From Rhodococcus yananensis (GTDB lineage Bacteria > Actinomycetota > Actinomycetes > Mycobacteriales > Mycobacteriaceae), in NCBI RefSeq assembly GCF_020515525.1, contig NZ_JAIYEP010000031.1, positions 1 to 49,062 of the forward strand: 49,062 bases of DNA, in the 5' to 3' direction. Below, piece by piece: positions 15,052 to 28,045 of this stretch (positions within the stretch are counted from its first letter, which is position 1; each line of letters begins with the position of its first letter). Made by a program: the position numbers and the translations under genes. The notes under the pieces are model-generated. The model was given only the letters and a program-made list of their open reading frames with translations, had not been told where the DNA came from and ran no database searches.

Positions 15052-17538
15052 TCAGCTCCGCAACTCCGCGCCCACCGCTGCTGCCGCAGCCGCCACGGCG
15101 GCATCGCGCGCCTCGCTCGCTTCGTCCTCGGTCAGCGTCCGGTCGTAGGCGCGGAACCGCAGCGCGAACGCCAGGGACTTGCGCCCCTCCCCCACCTGCG
15201 CGCCGGTGAACACGTCGAACAGACGAACGTCCTCGAGCAACTCACCGCCGCCGCCCCGCAACGCGGACTCCACGCTCGCGGCGGGAACGTCGTCGGCGAC
15301 GACCACCGCGACGTCCTGCAACACCGCGGGGAAGGGCGACACCACCGGCGCGGGCAACGATTCGACGATCGGCAACGCATCGAGATCCAGTTCGTACGCG
15401 CAGGTGCGCGGCGGAAGCCCGGCACGTTCGAGGACCGCCGGGTGCAGTTCCCCCGCGTGCCCCACGACGGCACCGTCGACGAGCAGTTCTGCGCAGCGTC
15501 CCGGATGCCACGGCAGGTACTGCGCGGCCCGGCGTTCGAGGGACACCCCGGCCGCACGTGCGACGACATCGGCCGCGGCGAACGCGTCCGCCGCTTCCAC
15601 CGCCCGACCGGCACCCCACGGACCGGACGGCTCACGCAGCCCGGTCAGCACACCACCGATGTGGACGGGCTGCGCCGGGAGGGACGCGTCGAGTCGCGCG
15701 ATCTCGTCGTCCGTGGGACGCCGGTCGACGGGCAGCGCATCGACGCGACCCGTGTCGGGGCCCGGACACACCACCTGCGCGATCGAGAACAGCGACAGAT
15801 CGCGCTGACCACGGGACACATTGCGGGCGAGCACCTCGAGCAGTCCGGGCACGAGGGTGGTCGCCAGTTCGGGACGGTCGGATTCGAGCGGGTTGAGGAC
15901 ACGGGTGGTGCTCCGGCGTGGATCGTCCGCGTCCAGCCCCCACGTGTCGAACACTCCGGCGGGCAGGAACACCGGGGCGAGCACCTCGACGTGTCCATCG
16001 TTCGCGAGCGACCGGCCGACCGCGCGACGTCGTTTCTGGCTCGGGGTCAACCCCCGGCCTGCCGGGGCCGCGGGCAGCACCGACGGGATCAGATCGAGCC
16101 CTTCGAGACGCAGCACCTCCTCGACGAGGTCGGCGGGCTGGGTCAGGTCGGGACGCCAGGTCGGTGGTGTCACCACGAGCTGACCGTGTCCGTCGTCGCC
16201 GACTCCCACCTCGACGGCGCATCCGATCTGGGTGAGGCGGCGGGCGGCGGTACCGTTCGCGTAGGCGACACCGGCCACCCGGTCCGGCAGATCGATGTCC
16301 ATGTGGATCGACGGCATCGAGGTGGGCACCGCGATATCCGTCAGGGTGGGCTCCACTCGGCCCCCGGCGATCGAGGTGAGCAACGCTGCGGCGCGGTCGA
16401 GCGCGGGCAGCGCCACTTCCGGGTCGACGGTGCGTTCGAATCGCTTGCCCGCTTCGCTGGTCAGCTTGTGCCGGCGGTTGCCGCGGAACACCGCAAGCGG
16501 ATCCCAGGTGGCCGCCTCGAGCAGCACGTCGACGGTGTCGTCGCCGACCTCGGTGGTGGCACCGCCCATGATTCCGGCCAGCGAGATCACACCGCTGTCG
16601 TCGGTGATGACGACATCCTCCGGATCGAGGACACGTTCGACACCGTCGAGGGTGGTGAGCTTCTCGCCCGCCTTCGCACGGCGGATCACGAGTTCACCCT
16701 GCAGCGTCGCCGCGTCGAAGGCGTGCAGCGGCTGGCCGAGTTCGAGCATCACGTAGTTGGTGACGTCCACGGCCGGGGAGATCGGGCGGACACCGGCGGT
16801 GAGCAGGCGGCGCTGCAACCACCACGGCGACACGGCCTTCGGGTCGATCCCGGTGACCTTGCGCGCCGCGAACCGGATCGCGCCCGATTCGGGTTCGAGC
16901 CGGATCGGGTACGCCTCACCACCGTCGGACGGCAGCGGTGCGACCAGCGCGGGGTCGGTGAACTCGAGGTCGAATCCGCAGGCGAGTTCGCGGGTGAGGC
17001 CGCGGACGGAGAAGCAGTAGCCGCGATCGGGTGTGATGTTCAGTTCGATCAGGGTGTCGCCGAGACCCAGCAGGTCGTTGGCGTCGTCACCGGGCTGCGC
17101 CGACCCCGGTTCGAGGACCAGGATGCCGGAATGATCGTGGCCGATGCCCAGTTCGGCAACGGAGCAGATCATGCCGTCGGAGATCTTCCCGTAGGTCTTG
17201 CGGGAGGCGATCGCGAACCCACCGGGCAGGACCGCGCCGGGCAGCGCGGCGACGATCAGGTCGCCTTCGGCGAAGTTGCGGGCACCGCACACGATTCCGC
17301 GGGGTTCGGCCTCCCCCACCTCGACCCGGCAGAACCGGATGGGCTTCTTGAAGCCTTCGAGTTCGGTGATCTCTGCAACCCGGCCGACGACCAGGTGTTC
17401 GACGCGGGCCGGGGTCTCGATGTCCTCGACCTCGAGACCGACCCGGACGAATCCCGCGTCGAGTTCCTCCGCGGTCACGTTCCACCCCGGGGTGGAACGC
17501 TGCAGGATCTCCGCCAGCCAGGATTGCGCTACTCGCAC
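15052..17538 (-). CDS. pheT: Phenylalanyl-tRNA synthetase beta subunit
   Basis: An 828-residue large subunit of the alpha2-beta2 enzyme. The N-terminus [12 protein letters not shown] is typical, starting at GTG 17538 with a weak ribosome-binding site. Domains in order: EMAP/OB-type tRNA-binding domain (~40-150, with [16 protein letters not shown] and [12 protein letters not shown]), B3/B4 editing domain (~215-370), B5 domain (~400-475), the catalytic-like core, and a C-terminal ferredoxin-fold anticodon-binding domain (~735-828, ending in [22 protein letters not shown]). It follows pheS after 56 bases on the same strand. Confidence 0.97.
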   Translation of the reverse strand: MRVAQSWLAEILQRSTPGWNVTAEELDAGFVRVGLEVEDIETPARVEHLVVGRVAEITELEGFKKPIRFCRVEVGEAEPRGIVCGARNFAEGDLIVAALPGAVLPGGFAIASRKTYGKISDGMICSVAELGIGHDHSGILVLEPGSAQPGDDANDLLGLGDTLIELNITPDRGYCFSVRGLTRELACGFDLEFTDPALVAPLPSDGGEAYPIRLEPESGAIRFAARKVTGIDPKAVSPWWLQRRLLTAGVRPISPAVDVTNYVMLELGQPLHAFDAATLQGELVIRRAKAGEKLTTLDGVERVLDPEDVVITDDSGVISLAGIMGGATTEVGDDTVDVLLEAATWDPLAVFRGNRRHKLTSEAGKRFERTVDPEVALPALDRAAALLTSIAGGRVEPTLTDIAVPTSMPSIHMDIDLPDRVAGVAYANGTAARRLTQIGCAVEVGVGDDGHGQLVVTPPTWRPDLTQPADLVEEVLRLEGLDLIPSVLPAAPAGRGLTPSQKRRRAVGRSLANDGHVEVLAPVFLPAGVFDTWGLDADDPRRSTTRVLNPLESDRPELATTLVPGLLEVLARNVSRGQRDLSLFSIAQVVCPGPDTGRVDALPVDRRPTDDEIARLDASLPAQPVHIGGVLTGLREPSGPWGAGRAVEAADAFAAADVVARAAGVSLERRAAQYLPWHPGRCAELLVDGAVVGHAGELHPAVLERAGLPPRTCAYELDLDALPIVESLPAPVVSPFPAVLQDVAVVVADDVPAASVESALRGGGGELLEDVRLFDVFTGAQVGEGRKSLAFALRFRAYDRTLTEDEASEARDAAVAAAAAAVGAELRS

Positions 17539-17594
17539 GTGAGCTCAGCTTTCTCGTTCGATGTCGGTCTTCGGCAGGTGTCGGTGTCCGGCGG

Positions 17595-18746
<1,152 letters not shown>

Positions 18747-19559
18747 CTATGCGATGGGGCCGGGTGCCCTGTGCTGCACCCGGGCGCTGGCATACAGGCA
18801 GATCGCGGCGGCGGTCGCGAGGTTCAGCGATTCGGCACGGCCACGGATGGGGATGCGCACCCGATGGTCGGCACGCGCGGCGATCTCCGGGTCGAGTCCG
18901 TGCGCCTCGTTACCGAACAGCCACGCCGTGGGTGCGGCGAGCAGGTCGTCGGCGTCGTCGAGGTCGACGTCCCCGTCGGCGGCGGTCGCGAGGATCTGCA
19001 CGCCGGCGTCCCGGACGGTGTCGAGAACCAGACCCGTGTCACGCTCGCGGGCCAGCGGCAGGTGGAACACGCTGCCGGCCGACGATCGCACACACTTGCC
19101 GTTGTGCGGGTCGACGCTGTCGCCGGCGAGGACGACCGCATCGGCACCGACGGCGTCGGCGACCCGGATGACGGTGCCGGCGTTACCCGGTTCCCCGATC
19201 CCCACGGGGACGGCGAGAAGCCGCGGATTCGCACTCAACGCGACGTCGAGGGTGACGTCCACGGTGTCGCAGACCGCGACGAGCCCCGGCGGGGTGACCG
19301 TGTCGGACAGGCGCGCCGCGGCACGGTCGGTGACCGTCGACACGCGGACACCGAGGTCACGGGCCCGAGCAACGACGTCGCGGTACCGGTCGGCGGCAGC
19401 CGCCGTGACGAACACTTCGTGGACGGTGGCGGAGCCGAGCGCCTCGCCGACGGAGTTCTCTCCCTCGGCAAGGAACCGTCCCGCCTTGCGGCGGTCGGCG
19501 GCGCGGAGCAGTTTGACAGCGGAAACGACCCGCGGTGTGCGCTCGGTGAGCGTGTCCAC
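18747..19559 (-). CDS. SpoU/TrmH-family rRNA 2'-O-methyltransferase (TsnR-type)
   Basis: A 270-residue SPOUT-fold methyltransferase using S-adenosylmethionine. The start is GTG 19559 with AGGA seven bases upstream. Residues ~1-100 form the substrate-binding SpoU_sub_bind domain (VKLLRAADRRKAGRFLAEGENSV). The catalytic knot holds GIGEPGNAGTVIRVADAVGAD, VLAGDSVDPHNGKCVRSSAG, WLFGNEAHGLDPE and RIPIRGRAESLNLATAAAICLY, matching motifs 1-3. In M. tuberculosis the counterpart Rv1644 (tsnR) sits in the same place between rplT and pheS. The exact rRNA target nucleotide is unknown here. Confidence 0.9.
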   Translation of the reverse strand: MDTLTERTPRVVSAVKLLRAADRRKAGRFLAEGENSVGEALGSATVHEVFVTAAAADRYRDVVARARDLGVRVSTVTDRAAARLSDTVTPPGLVAVCDTVDVTLDVALSANPRLLAVPVGIGEPGNAGTVIRVADAVGADAVVLAGDSVDPHNGKCVRSSAGSVFHLPLARERDTGLVLDTVRDAGVQILATAADGDVDLDDADDLLAAPTAWLFGNEAHGLDPEIAARADHRVRIPIRGRAESLNLATAAAICLYASARVQHRAPGPIA

Positions 19560-19597
19560 GGGCCGTTCCTGTGCTGTGTCGTCGTTCAGCGTCGCGC

Positions 19598-19978
19598 TCA
19601 GGCAGCGGGAGCGTTGACGTCGGCCGGCAGCGCGGCCTTGGCCACGGCCACCAGGCCGGCGAACGCCTCGGCGTCGGACACGGCGATCTCCGCGAGGTTC
19701 TTACGGTCCACCTCGACACCGGCGGCCTTCAGGCCCTGGATGAACCGGTTGTAGGTGATGTCGTTGGCGCGGGCCGCGGCGTTGATGCGGCTGATCCACA
19801 GCTTGCGGAAGTCCCCCTTGCGGGCGCGACGGTCGCGGTAGGCGTAGGTCAGCGAGTGAAGCTGCTGCTCCTTGGCCTTGCGGTACAGGCGCGAGCGCTG
19901 CCCGCGGTAGCCCTTGGAGGCCTCGAGAATCGAACGGCGCTTCTTCTGGGCGTTGACGGCCCTCTTCACGCGTGCCAC
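19598..19978 (-). CDS. rplT: 50S ribosomal protein L20
   Basis: A 126-residue assembly protein of the large subunit that binds 23S rRNA. The start is GTG 19978 with AGGAC upstream. [27 protein letters not shown] and the [21 protein letters not shown] segment are diagnostic. It is the third gene of the infC-rpmI-rplT operon. In other bacteria L20 represses this operon; I see no L20-type pseudoknot that I could name here. Confidence 0.98.
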   Translation of the reverse strand: MARVKRAVNAQKKRRSILEASKGYRGQRSRLYRKAKEQQLHSLTYAYRDRRARKGDFRKLWISRINAAARANDITYNRFIQGLKAAGVEVDRKNLAEIAVSDAEAFAGLVAVAKAALPADVNAPAA

Positions 19979-20046
19979 TGGTATGTCCTGTCAGGTTCGG
20001 GGGACGAGATGCGTCGTCGTCCCCGGGGTGGATCGGTCGGGAATGC

Positions 20047-20241
20047 TCAGATGTCGAGCAGGCGCTTGATGCGGGGCACGTCGGCGGCGGCGACCTCGGC
20101 CTTGCCGTCGAGGCGACGGGTCACGCGCGAGGACTTGTGCTCGAGCAGGTGGCGGCGACCGGCCTTCTGGCGCAGGATCTTTCCGCTACCGGACACCTTG
20201 AATCGCTTCGCGGTGCCGCTGTGGGTCTTCGACTTGGGCAT
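20047..20241 (-). CDS. rpmI: 50S ribosomal protein L35
   Basis: A 64-residue protein starting at ATG 20241 ([20 protein letters not shown]), preceded by [18 protein letters not shown] and [17 protein letters not shown] are the family signature. The open frame extends 15 codons upstream, but that part is not conserved. It lies between infC and rplT in the standard order. Confidence 0.98.
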   Translation of the reverse strand: MPKSKTHSGTAKRFKVSGSGKILRQKAGRRHLLEHKSSRVTRRLDGKAEVAAADVPRIKRLLDI

Positions 20242-20306
20242 GGGGTCCTCAGTTCTGTCGTGTGTACATCGGTGCTCCCGCAGCACCGGATGTGCTGCCG
20301 GAGCGG

Positions 20307-20936
<630 letters not shown>

Positions 20937-21230
20937 GGGGCCTCCTAGGTAGAAACTGCGGTGTGGTCGTCGTGACCGCACCGCAACAGGCGGACCCGGA
21001 TCCCCGGACGAAAAAACCCCGCTCCGATGCCGAGGCACCGCGCGGGGTCCGTACCGACCGGTCACGTACACACGGCCGATACCGTGAACACGTCCACCCC
21101 GTCACGGGGCGGACATCACGACGGATGTCGCGATGGACCGGACCACTGGGCCGCGTCGAGACGCCGCCAGAGGTGGGAGTCGGACTCCACTTGCTGCCCG
21201 CGCGGATGTGCGCAGGCGGTCGTGGGATCG
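20937..21230 (-). promoter_or_regulatory. Long structured leader of the infC-rpmI-rplT operon
   Basis: The 374-base gap between infC and the divergent DUF1844-type gene holds no gene. On the minus strand it contains a hairpin at 21114-21092 (GTCC/GGAC outer and CCCC/GGGG inner arms), a short frame GTG...TGA of 11 codons beginning just after it ([11 protein letters not shown]), and then a terminator-like hairpin with a T-run. The AGGAGG of infC follows about 65 bases later. This layout is that of a regulated 5' leader; the signal is unknown. Confidence 0.5.
21011..21048 (-). terminator. Intrinsic terminator / attenuator ahead of infC
   Basis: On the minus strand ACCCCGC (21048-21042) pairs with GCGGGGT (21022-21016) around a 19-base loop and runs straight into TTTTTT (21016-21011). 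This is a classic rho-independent terminator, rare in this GC-rich window. It reads towards infC, and no minus-strand gene precedes it within 374 bases. It therefore most likely attenuates the infC operon. Confidence 0.7.
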
Positions 21231-21236
21231 AGTCTA
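21231..21236 (-). promoter_or_regulatory. Candidate -10 for the infC leader
   Basis: TAGACT on the minus strand is preceded by TTGC (extended -10 like). A weak TTCGAG lies 18 bases upstream. Initiation here would give a leader of nearly 290 bases before the ATC start. Confidence 0.35.
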
Positions 21237-21310
21237 GCAAACCGGCACGTCGACCTCGAATCGTGTGCCCCGTCGCCCGCGGGTTTCCCGGGTGGTGGGA
21301 TGCTGCACTC

Positions 21311-21688
21311 ATGAGCGACAACCCGGACACCCCCGCGGTCGACCGCGACGGTATCGCCGACGGCGACGGCGTGCGCGAACTCGCCGAGATCCCCGCAATC
21401 GAGGTCATCAGCCGCGCCGCGGTGATGCTGATGAGTTCGGCCGCCGAGAAACTCGGACTCGCCGACGAGGATCCCGACGCCGGCACGCACCGCGACCTGG
21501 ACGAGGCTCGGCGGGTGATCACCGCGCTGGCGGGGCTGATCACCTCGTCCCTCGAGTATCTCGGGCCGCACGCCGGCCCACTCCGGGAGGGCCTGCAGGC
21601 CCTGCAACGCGCGTTCCGCGAGGCGTCGGTGGTCCCCGACGAGCCCGGCAAGGGCCCCGGCGAGAAGTACACCGGCCCGGTGTACTGA
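21311..21688 (+). CDS. DUF1844-type protein
   Basis: A 125-residue acidic soluble protein from ATG 21311. The core VISRAAVMLMSSAAEKLGL, LDEARRVITALAGLITSSLEYLG and the following PLREGLQALQRAFREAS helix match the small DUF1844 family found next to infC in many actinobacteria. The pattern is three amphipathic helices, without catalytic motifs or a signal peptide. The tail GKGPGEKYTGPVY is disordered. It is divergent from infC and followed after 47 bases by the Rrf2 regulator. Function is unknown. A purine-rich GGTGGTGGGA lies rather far upstream, so the start is moderately certain. Confidence 0.8.
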   Translation: MSDNPDTPAVDRDGIADGDGVRELAEIPAIEVISRAAVMLMSSAAEKLGLADEDPDAGTHRDLDEARRVITALAGLITSSLEYLGPHAGPLREGLQALQRAFREASVVPDEPGKGPGEKYTGPVY

Positions 21689-21723
21689 CCGCTCCCCTCA
21701 CCCGGCCGGGCTCCACCCGGCGG

Positions 21724-21729
21724 TACGTT
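21724..21729 (+). promoter_or_regulatory. -10 element for the Rrf2 gene (leaderless type)
   Basis: TACGTT is followed by CGATAC and then ATG at 21736. The 6-base spacing predicts transcription starting at the start codon. No Shine-Dalgarno sequence is present. Confidence 0.4.
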
Positions 21730-21735
21730 CGATAC

Positions 21736-22227
21736 ATGCGCGTGCAACTCGGGAAGCGGGGCGACTACGCGGTCCGCGCCGTGGTCGCCCTCGCGCGCCC
21801 CACGACCGCAGCCGACACGGACGGCTCGTCGCGGCGCAAGACCCGCGAGATCGCCACGGAGATGTCGATTCCGCTCAACTACCTACCGCAGATCCTCGCG
21901 CGGCTGGTCGCCACCGGCGTGATCGACTCGATCGCAGGACCGAACGGCGGTTACCGCCTCGCCCGGCCCGCCGAGCGCATCACGCTGCTCGAGGTCGTCG
22001 ACGCGGTCGACTCCGATGACGAACCCCCACGCTGCATCCTCGAGGGCAGGCCCTGCGGGTGGGAGCAGGAATGCGCTCTCCACCGCTACTGGTCGAGTGC
22101 GCAGGGCGCCTTCCGCCGCAGCCTCGAATCGGTCACGTTCGCCGACATCGCGGCGGTCGATGCGATGCTGACCGGGCAGCCCCGCGGGTCCGGTCCCGAT
22201 CAGTCGCGCGTCGCCGACGGCTCGTAG
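21736..22227 (+). CDS. Rrf2-family transcriptional regulator with three clustered cysteines
   Basis: A 163-residue winged-helix regulator. The N-terminal MRVQLGKRGDYAVRAVVALA, then REIATEMSIPLNYLPQIL and ATGVIDSIAGPNGGYRLARP, is the standard Rrf2 DNA-binding domain. Cys100, Cys107 and Cys113 (C-x6-C-x5-C) sit where NsrR/IscR-type members hold an iron-sulfur cluster, so redox, NO or iron sensing is likely (inference). A short low-complexity insert (~22-34) precedes the recognition helix. Its 3' end overlaps the convergent radical SAM gene by 28 bases. The neighbouring porphyrin-type genes are plausible targets. Confidence 0.88.
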   Translation: MRVQLGKRGDYAVRAVVALARPTTAADTDGSSRRKTREIATEMSIPLNYLPQILARLVATGVIDSIAGPNGGYRLARPAERITLLEVVDAVDSDDEPPRCILEGRPCGWEQECALHRYWSSAQGAFRRSLESVTFADIAAVDAMLTGQPRGSGPDQSRVADGS

Positions 22228-23345
22228 ACGCACGCCGGGTCGGCCGCCAACAGGTCGCCGGTCACCGCGTACGCATGCGAACGGGACCCCCCGCACACCT
22301 GCCGGTACTCGCATAGGCCGCACTTCCCGCCGAAACCGTCCGGGTCGCGCAGTGCCCGCATCACCGGCGAGGTGCGGTAGATGTCGTCGAAGTGTTGTTC
22401 GCGGACCGATCCGGCCACGACCGGCAGAAATCCGCTGGGATACACGTCCCCCAGGTGGTCGATGAACGCGAAACCGCGACCGGCGTTGACGTCCATCGGT
22501 GGGCGGGCGGGACGGGTTCGCACCCCGCCGGACGCAGAGGTGGCGACGCGCAGCCGTTCCCCGAGTGGGCCCGGCCGGTGGACCGTGCCCGCCGCCCGCT
22601 GCAGCGCCACCCGCCGAAAGTGCGGTGCCTCGGTGGTCTTGATCGCCACCTGATCGCCGACGTCGTGCAGCCAGTGCAGCACGTCCTCCACACCGGCGGG
22701 ATCCAGCGGACCGAGCCGGGAGCCGCGCCCGGTCGGTACCAGGAAGAACACCGACCAGAGCGACGCACCGAGGTCCACCACGGTCGCGAGGATGTCCGGG
22801 AGTTCGTGCGCGTTGCCCGCGGTGACGGTGGTGTTGATCTGCAGCCGGTAGCCCACATCCTTCACGGTCCGCGCGGCCTGCAACGTGCGGTCGAAGACCC
22901 CGTCGATGCCCCGGAATCCGTCGTGACCGGCCGCGGTCGCCCCGTCGAGGGACAGCGAGACGGCGGTGGCTCCCGCGTCGTGTAGCTCCCGCAGCACCGG
23001 TTCGGTCAACCGCGGTGTCACCGACGGCGACAGGGCGACGTGCAGGCCGATCCCCGTCCCGTATCGCACGAGTTCGGGCAGGTCGGGGCGCTCGAAGGGG
23101 TCGCCGCCGGTGAGCACGACGATGGGCCGTGGTGTACCGAATGCCGCGATCCGATCGAGCAACCGGAAGCCTTCCACCGTCGTCAACTCGAGTGGGTTGC
23201 GCGCGCGGATGGCGTCGGCGCGGCAATGAGCGCATGCGAGGGCACACGCCCGGGTGACCTCCCAGATCACGATGAACGGCCGCTCGTTCGGATCGTGTCG
23301 CATGGTCCGTACGGTGCGCGCGGGACGTGTGGGGATCACGGACAT
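22200..23345 (-). CDS. Radical SAM/SPASM protein (TIGR04053-like)
   Basis: A 381-residue radical SAM enzyme from ATG 23345, with GGGAG seven bases upstream and a 10-base overlap with the preceding HemY-like gene. The 4Fe-4S motif CALACAHC (CxxxCxxC) follows FIVIWEVTRA near residues 25-40. VVLTGGDPFERPDL and SLSLDGATAAGHDGFRG are typical SAM-binding and barrel motifs. The C-terminus has SPASM-type cysteines: CGLCEYRQVCGG, then a later DPACVYEP. The set resembles the AhbD/NirJ/TIGR04053 branch rather than mycofactocin MftC. The substrate is unknown. Coupling to a porphyrinogen oxidase points to tetrapyrrole chemistry (inference). Confidence 0.85.
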   Translation of the reverse strand: MSVIPTRPARTVRTMRHDPNERPFIVIWEVTRACALACAHCRADAIRARNPLELTTVEGFRLLDRIAAFGTPRPIVVLTGGDPFERPDLPELVRYGTGIGLHVALSPSVTPRLTEPVLRELHDAGATAVSLSLDGATAAGHDGFRGIDGVFDRTLQAARTVKDVGYRLQINTTVTAGNAHELPDILATVVDLGASLWSVFFLVPTGRGSRLGPLDPAGVEDVLHWLHDVGDQVAIKTTEAPHFRRVALQRAAGTVHRPGPLGERLRVATSASGGVRTRPARPPMDVNAGRGFAFIDHLGDVYPSGFLPVVAGSVREQHFDDIYRTSPVMRALRDPDGFGGKCGLCEYRQVCGGSRSHAYAVTGDLLAADPACVYEPSATRD

Positions 23346-24787
23346 TCGGAAACTCCCGGTTCGTCGTCGAGGTACCGGTGCGCGGATGCTGCGCCGGAGT
23401 CGAGGTGGGCCGTGACGCGACCCGCCGCCGCCAGGCCCGAACGGATGCACGAGGTCAGGCCGATGCCGCGGTGGCCGGCGCCCGCGAGCACCAGTCCGGG
23501 GTGCTCGGACAGGTGCTGCTCGGCGAGGTCGATGCGGTCGCCGTGTCCGGATTCGAGCTGGGTCGAGGTGTGTGGCCACCGCTGCACGTGGACGGCGGTC
23601 GGTACGGCGTCGAATCCGGTGATGGCGGTGAGGTCCGCCAGCAACCGACCGGTCAGCTCCGTGTCGTCGAGGTCGCCGATCTGCGGTCCGGTGATGCGCC
23701 CGGCGGAGAGCCGGACGTACACGTCGGGTCCGTCGTCGAGGTGTGCCCATTTCGCGCTGAGGAAGGTTGCGGCCTTGAGCAGGTACGGTTCGCGGGAGGA
23801 GACGAGCAGACCGGTTCCCGGCAGGGCGGCGACGCCCGCGGTGCGGGGGAACGCGGCGATCACTGTGTTGACGGAGGCGGCGCGGACTCCGCCGAGTTCG
23901 GTGGCTGCTGCCGCGCTGGTCCGAGCGAGGATTCGGGCTGCGGCACGGGGTCCGACGGCCAGGACGACCGCATCGAAGTCCCGGTCGGCGAAGTCCCGGT
24001 CGTCCCCGCCTGTGTCGTCCCGGTCGATGTCGAGGCGATGGCGCGGACCCACAGGGTGCACCGAACGCACGGAGTGACCGGTGCGGATGTCGAGTCGGGA
24101 GTCTGCGGCGAGCCGGTCGACGAGTTCACCGAGCCCCTTCGGGAAACTCACCGACTCGGGCACCGGGCCACGGCTGCGGCGACCCGGTCGGCGCGCCAGC
24201 AGCAGGGAACGGTGTCGGGCCGCGGTCGCGGCCAGTTCCGGTAACGCCGCGCCGACGCTGATGCGGTGCACGTCACCGCCGTGCAGGCTGCCGAGCAGTG
24301 GGTCGACGAGACGTTCGACGACCTCGTGGCCGAATCGGTGGCCGATCAGGTCGCCGACCGAGACGTCGCCGTCCAGCGGCCCGCGACGAACGAGCGGTTC
24401 CATCGCGGCCCGCAGGACACCGCACGGAGACAGGGTTCGGGCGCCGAGCACCGGCAGCAGCTTCGTCGGCCCACCGGGTCCGACTCCGGCGGGAAGTCGG
24501 CGGAGCCGGCCCGCGGCGTACACCCAGGTGTGCGAGTCGCGGGCGGTGCACAGTCCGGCGGTGAGGTCGGGGTCGTCGTCGAGGCCCGGGATGGTCGCAC
24601 CCATCCGGTGCAATGATTCGGCGCCGACATCGATGGCGTGGCCACCCACCCGGACGGTGCGGACCTGCCCGCCGAGCCGCTCGGAGGATTCGAACACCAC
24701 CGGGTGCAGGCCCGAGCGCGCCAGGGCTCGACCCGCGATCAGTCCGGTGACGCCACCCCCGATCACGGCCACGGTCTGTTTCGGCAT
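23336..24787 (-). CDS. HemY/CgoX-type FAD-dependent porphyrinogen oxidase
   Basis: A 483-residue flavoprotein from ATG 24787, with GGGAG upstream. It has the N-terminal FAD-binding fingerprint VAVIGGGVTGLIAGRAL, VVFESSERLGGQVRT and DVGAESLHRMG, a middle FPKGLGELVDRLAADS block, and the C-terminal LLKAATFLSAKWAH and LAGAGHRGIGLTSCIRSGLAAAGRV. These are those of the protoporphyrinogen/coproporphyrinogen III oxidase family. Actinobacteria normally carry their housekeeping copy with hemE and chdC, so this one may be a second paralogue (to be checked in the genome). It overlaps the radical SAM gene, forming a two-gene operon behind the dyad at 24794-24838. Confidence 0.85.
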   Translation of the reverse strand: MPKQTVAVIGGGVTGLIAGRALARSGLHPVVFESSERLGGQVRTVRVGGHAIDVGAESLHRMGATIPGLDDDPDLTAGLCTARDSHTWVYAAGRLRRLPAGVGPGGPTKLLPVLGARTLSPCGVLRAAMEPLVRRGPLDGDVSVGDLIGHRFGHEVVERLVDPLLGSLHGGDVHRISVGAALPELAATAARHRSLLLARRPGRRSRGPVPESVSFPKGLGELVDRLAADSRLDIRTGHSVRSVHPVGPRHRLDIDRDDTGGDDRDFADRDFDAVVLAVGPRAAARILARTSAAAATELGGVRAASVNTVIAAFPRTAGVAALPGTGLLVSSREPYLLKAATFLSAKWAHLDDGPDVYVRLSAGRITGPQIGDLDDTELTGRLLADLTAITGFDAVPTAVHVQRWPHTSTQLESGHGDRIDLAEQHLSEHPGLVLAGAGHRGIGLTSCIRSGLAAAGRVTAHLDSGAASAHRYLDDEPGVSECP

Positions 24788-24793
24788 CGCTCA

Positions 24794-24838
24794 CTCCCGA
24801 TAGAACTATTAGTTCGATGCTAATAGTTCCGTCGGGAG
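24794..24838 (-). promoter_or_regulatory. Nested 45-bp dyad (operator and/or RBS hairpin) before the HemY-like gene
   Basis: Inner arms GAACTATTAG (24803-24812) and CTAATAGTTC (24820-24829) are a perfect 10-base inverted repeat with a 7-base spacer. Outer arms CTCCCGA (24794-24800) and TCGGGAG (24832-24838) are also perfect. Within the left half GAACTATTAGTTC is itself a 13-base palindrome. The AT-rich core is striking in this GC-rich DNA. The HemY-like ribosome-binding site lies in the outer arm. It is a likely regulator binding site, the Rrf2 protein being the nearest candidate. Confidence 0.65.
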
Positions 24839-24884
24839 GCAGCGCCGTTCCGTGATCGACCCCACCGCGGGAGGTGGCGCCGGG

Positions 24885-27923
<3,039 letters not shown>

Positions 27924-28033
27924 ACCGATTCCTTCCTCATCGACCGAGCCCCCGACGGGCCCTGTGCCATCGTAGGCGCGAGCACCGACAGGTTCCGGTG
28001 CGCCGCTGGTCACCTCCCGTATCCGCGCGGCGG

Positions 28034-28039
28034 TACGGT
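28034..28039 (+). promoter_or_regulatory. -10 element for the MBL-fold gene (leaderless type)
   Basis: TACGGT, a 6-base spacer TCAGAC, then ATG at 28046. There is no Shine-Dalgarno sequence, so a leaderless mRNA is likely. Confidence 0.4.
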
Positions 28040-28045
28040 TCAGAC

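Noticed and set aside
20937-21071. Extension of infC to GTG 21071
   Set aside because: It would translate through a terminator stem with its T-run and adds sequence unlike IF-3; the ATC with AGGAGG fits the conserved N-terminus.
22200-23345. Radical SAM gene as mycofactocin MftC
   Set aside because: No mftA, mftB or mftD genes are nearby, and the core motifs differ from MftC.
24794-24838. The nested dyad as a uvrA terminator
   Set aside because: Possible by position, but the AT-rich core, lack of a T-run after the stem, and overlap with the next gene's ribosome-binding site favour a regulatory role; kept only as an alternative.
27924-28033. LexA/SOS box in the uvrA-MBL gap or in front of uvrB
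   Set aside because: No TCGAAC-N4-GTTCGA-like sequence was seen in either gap.
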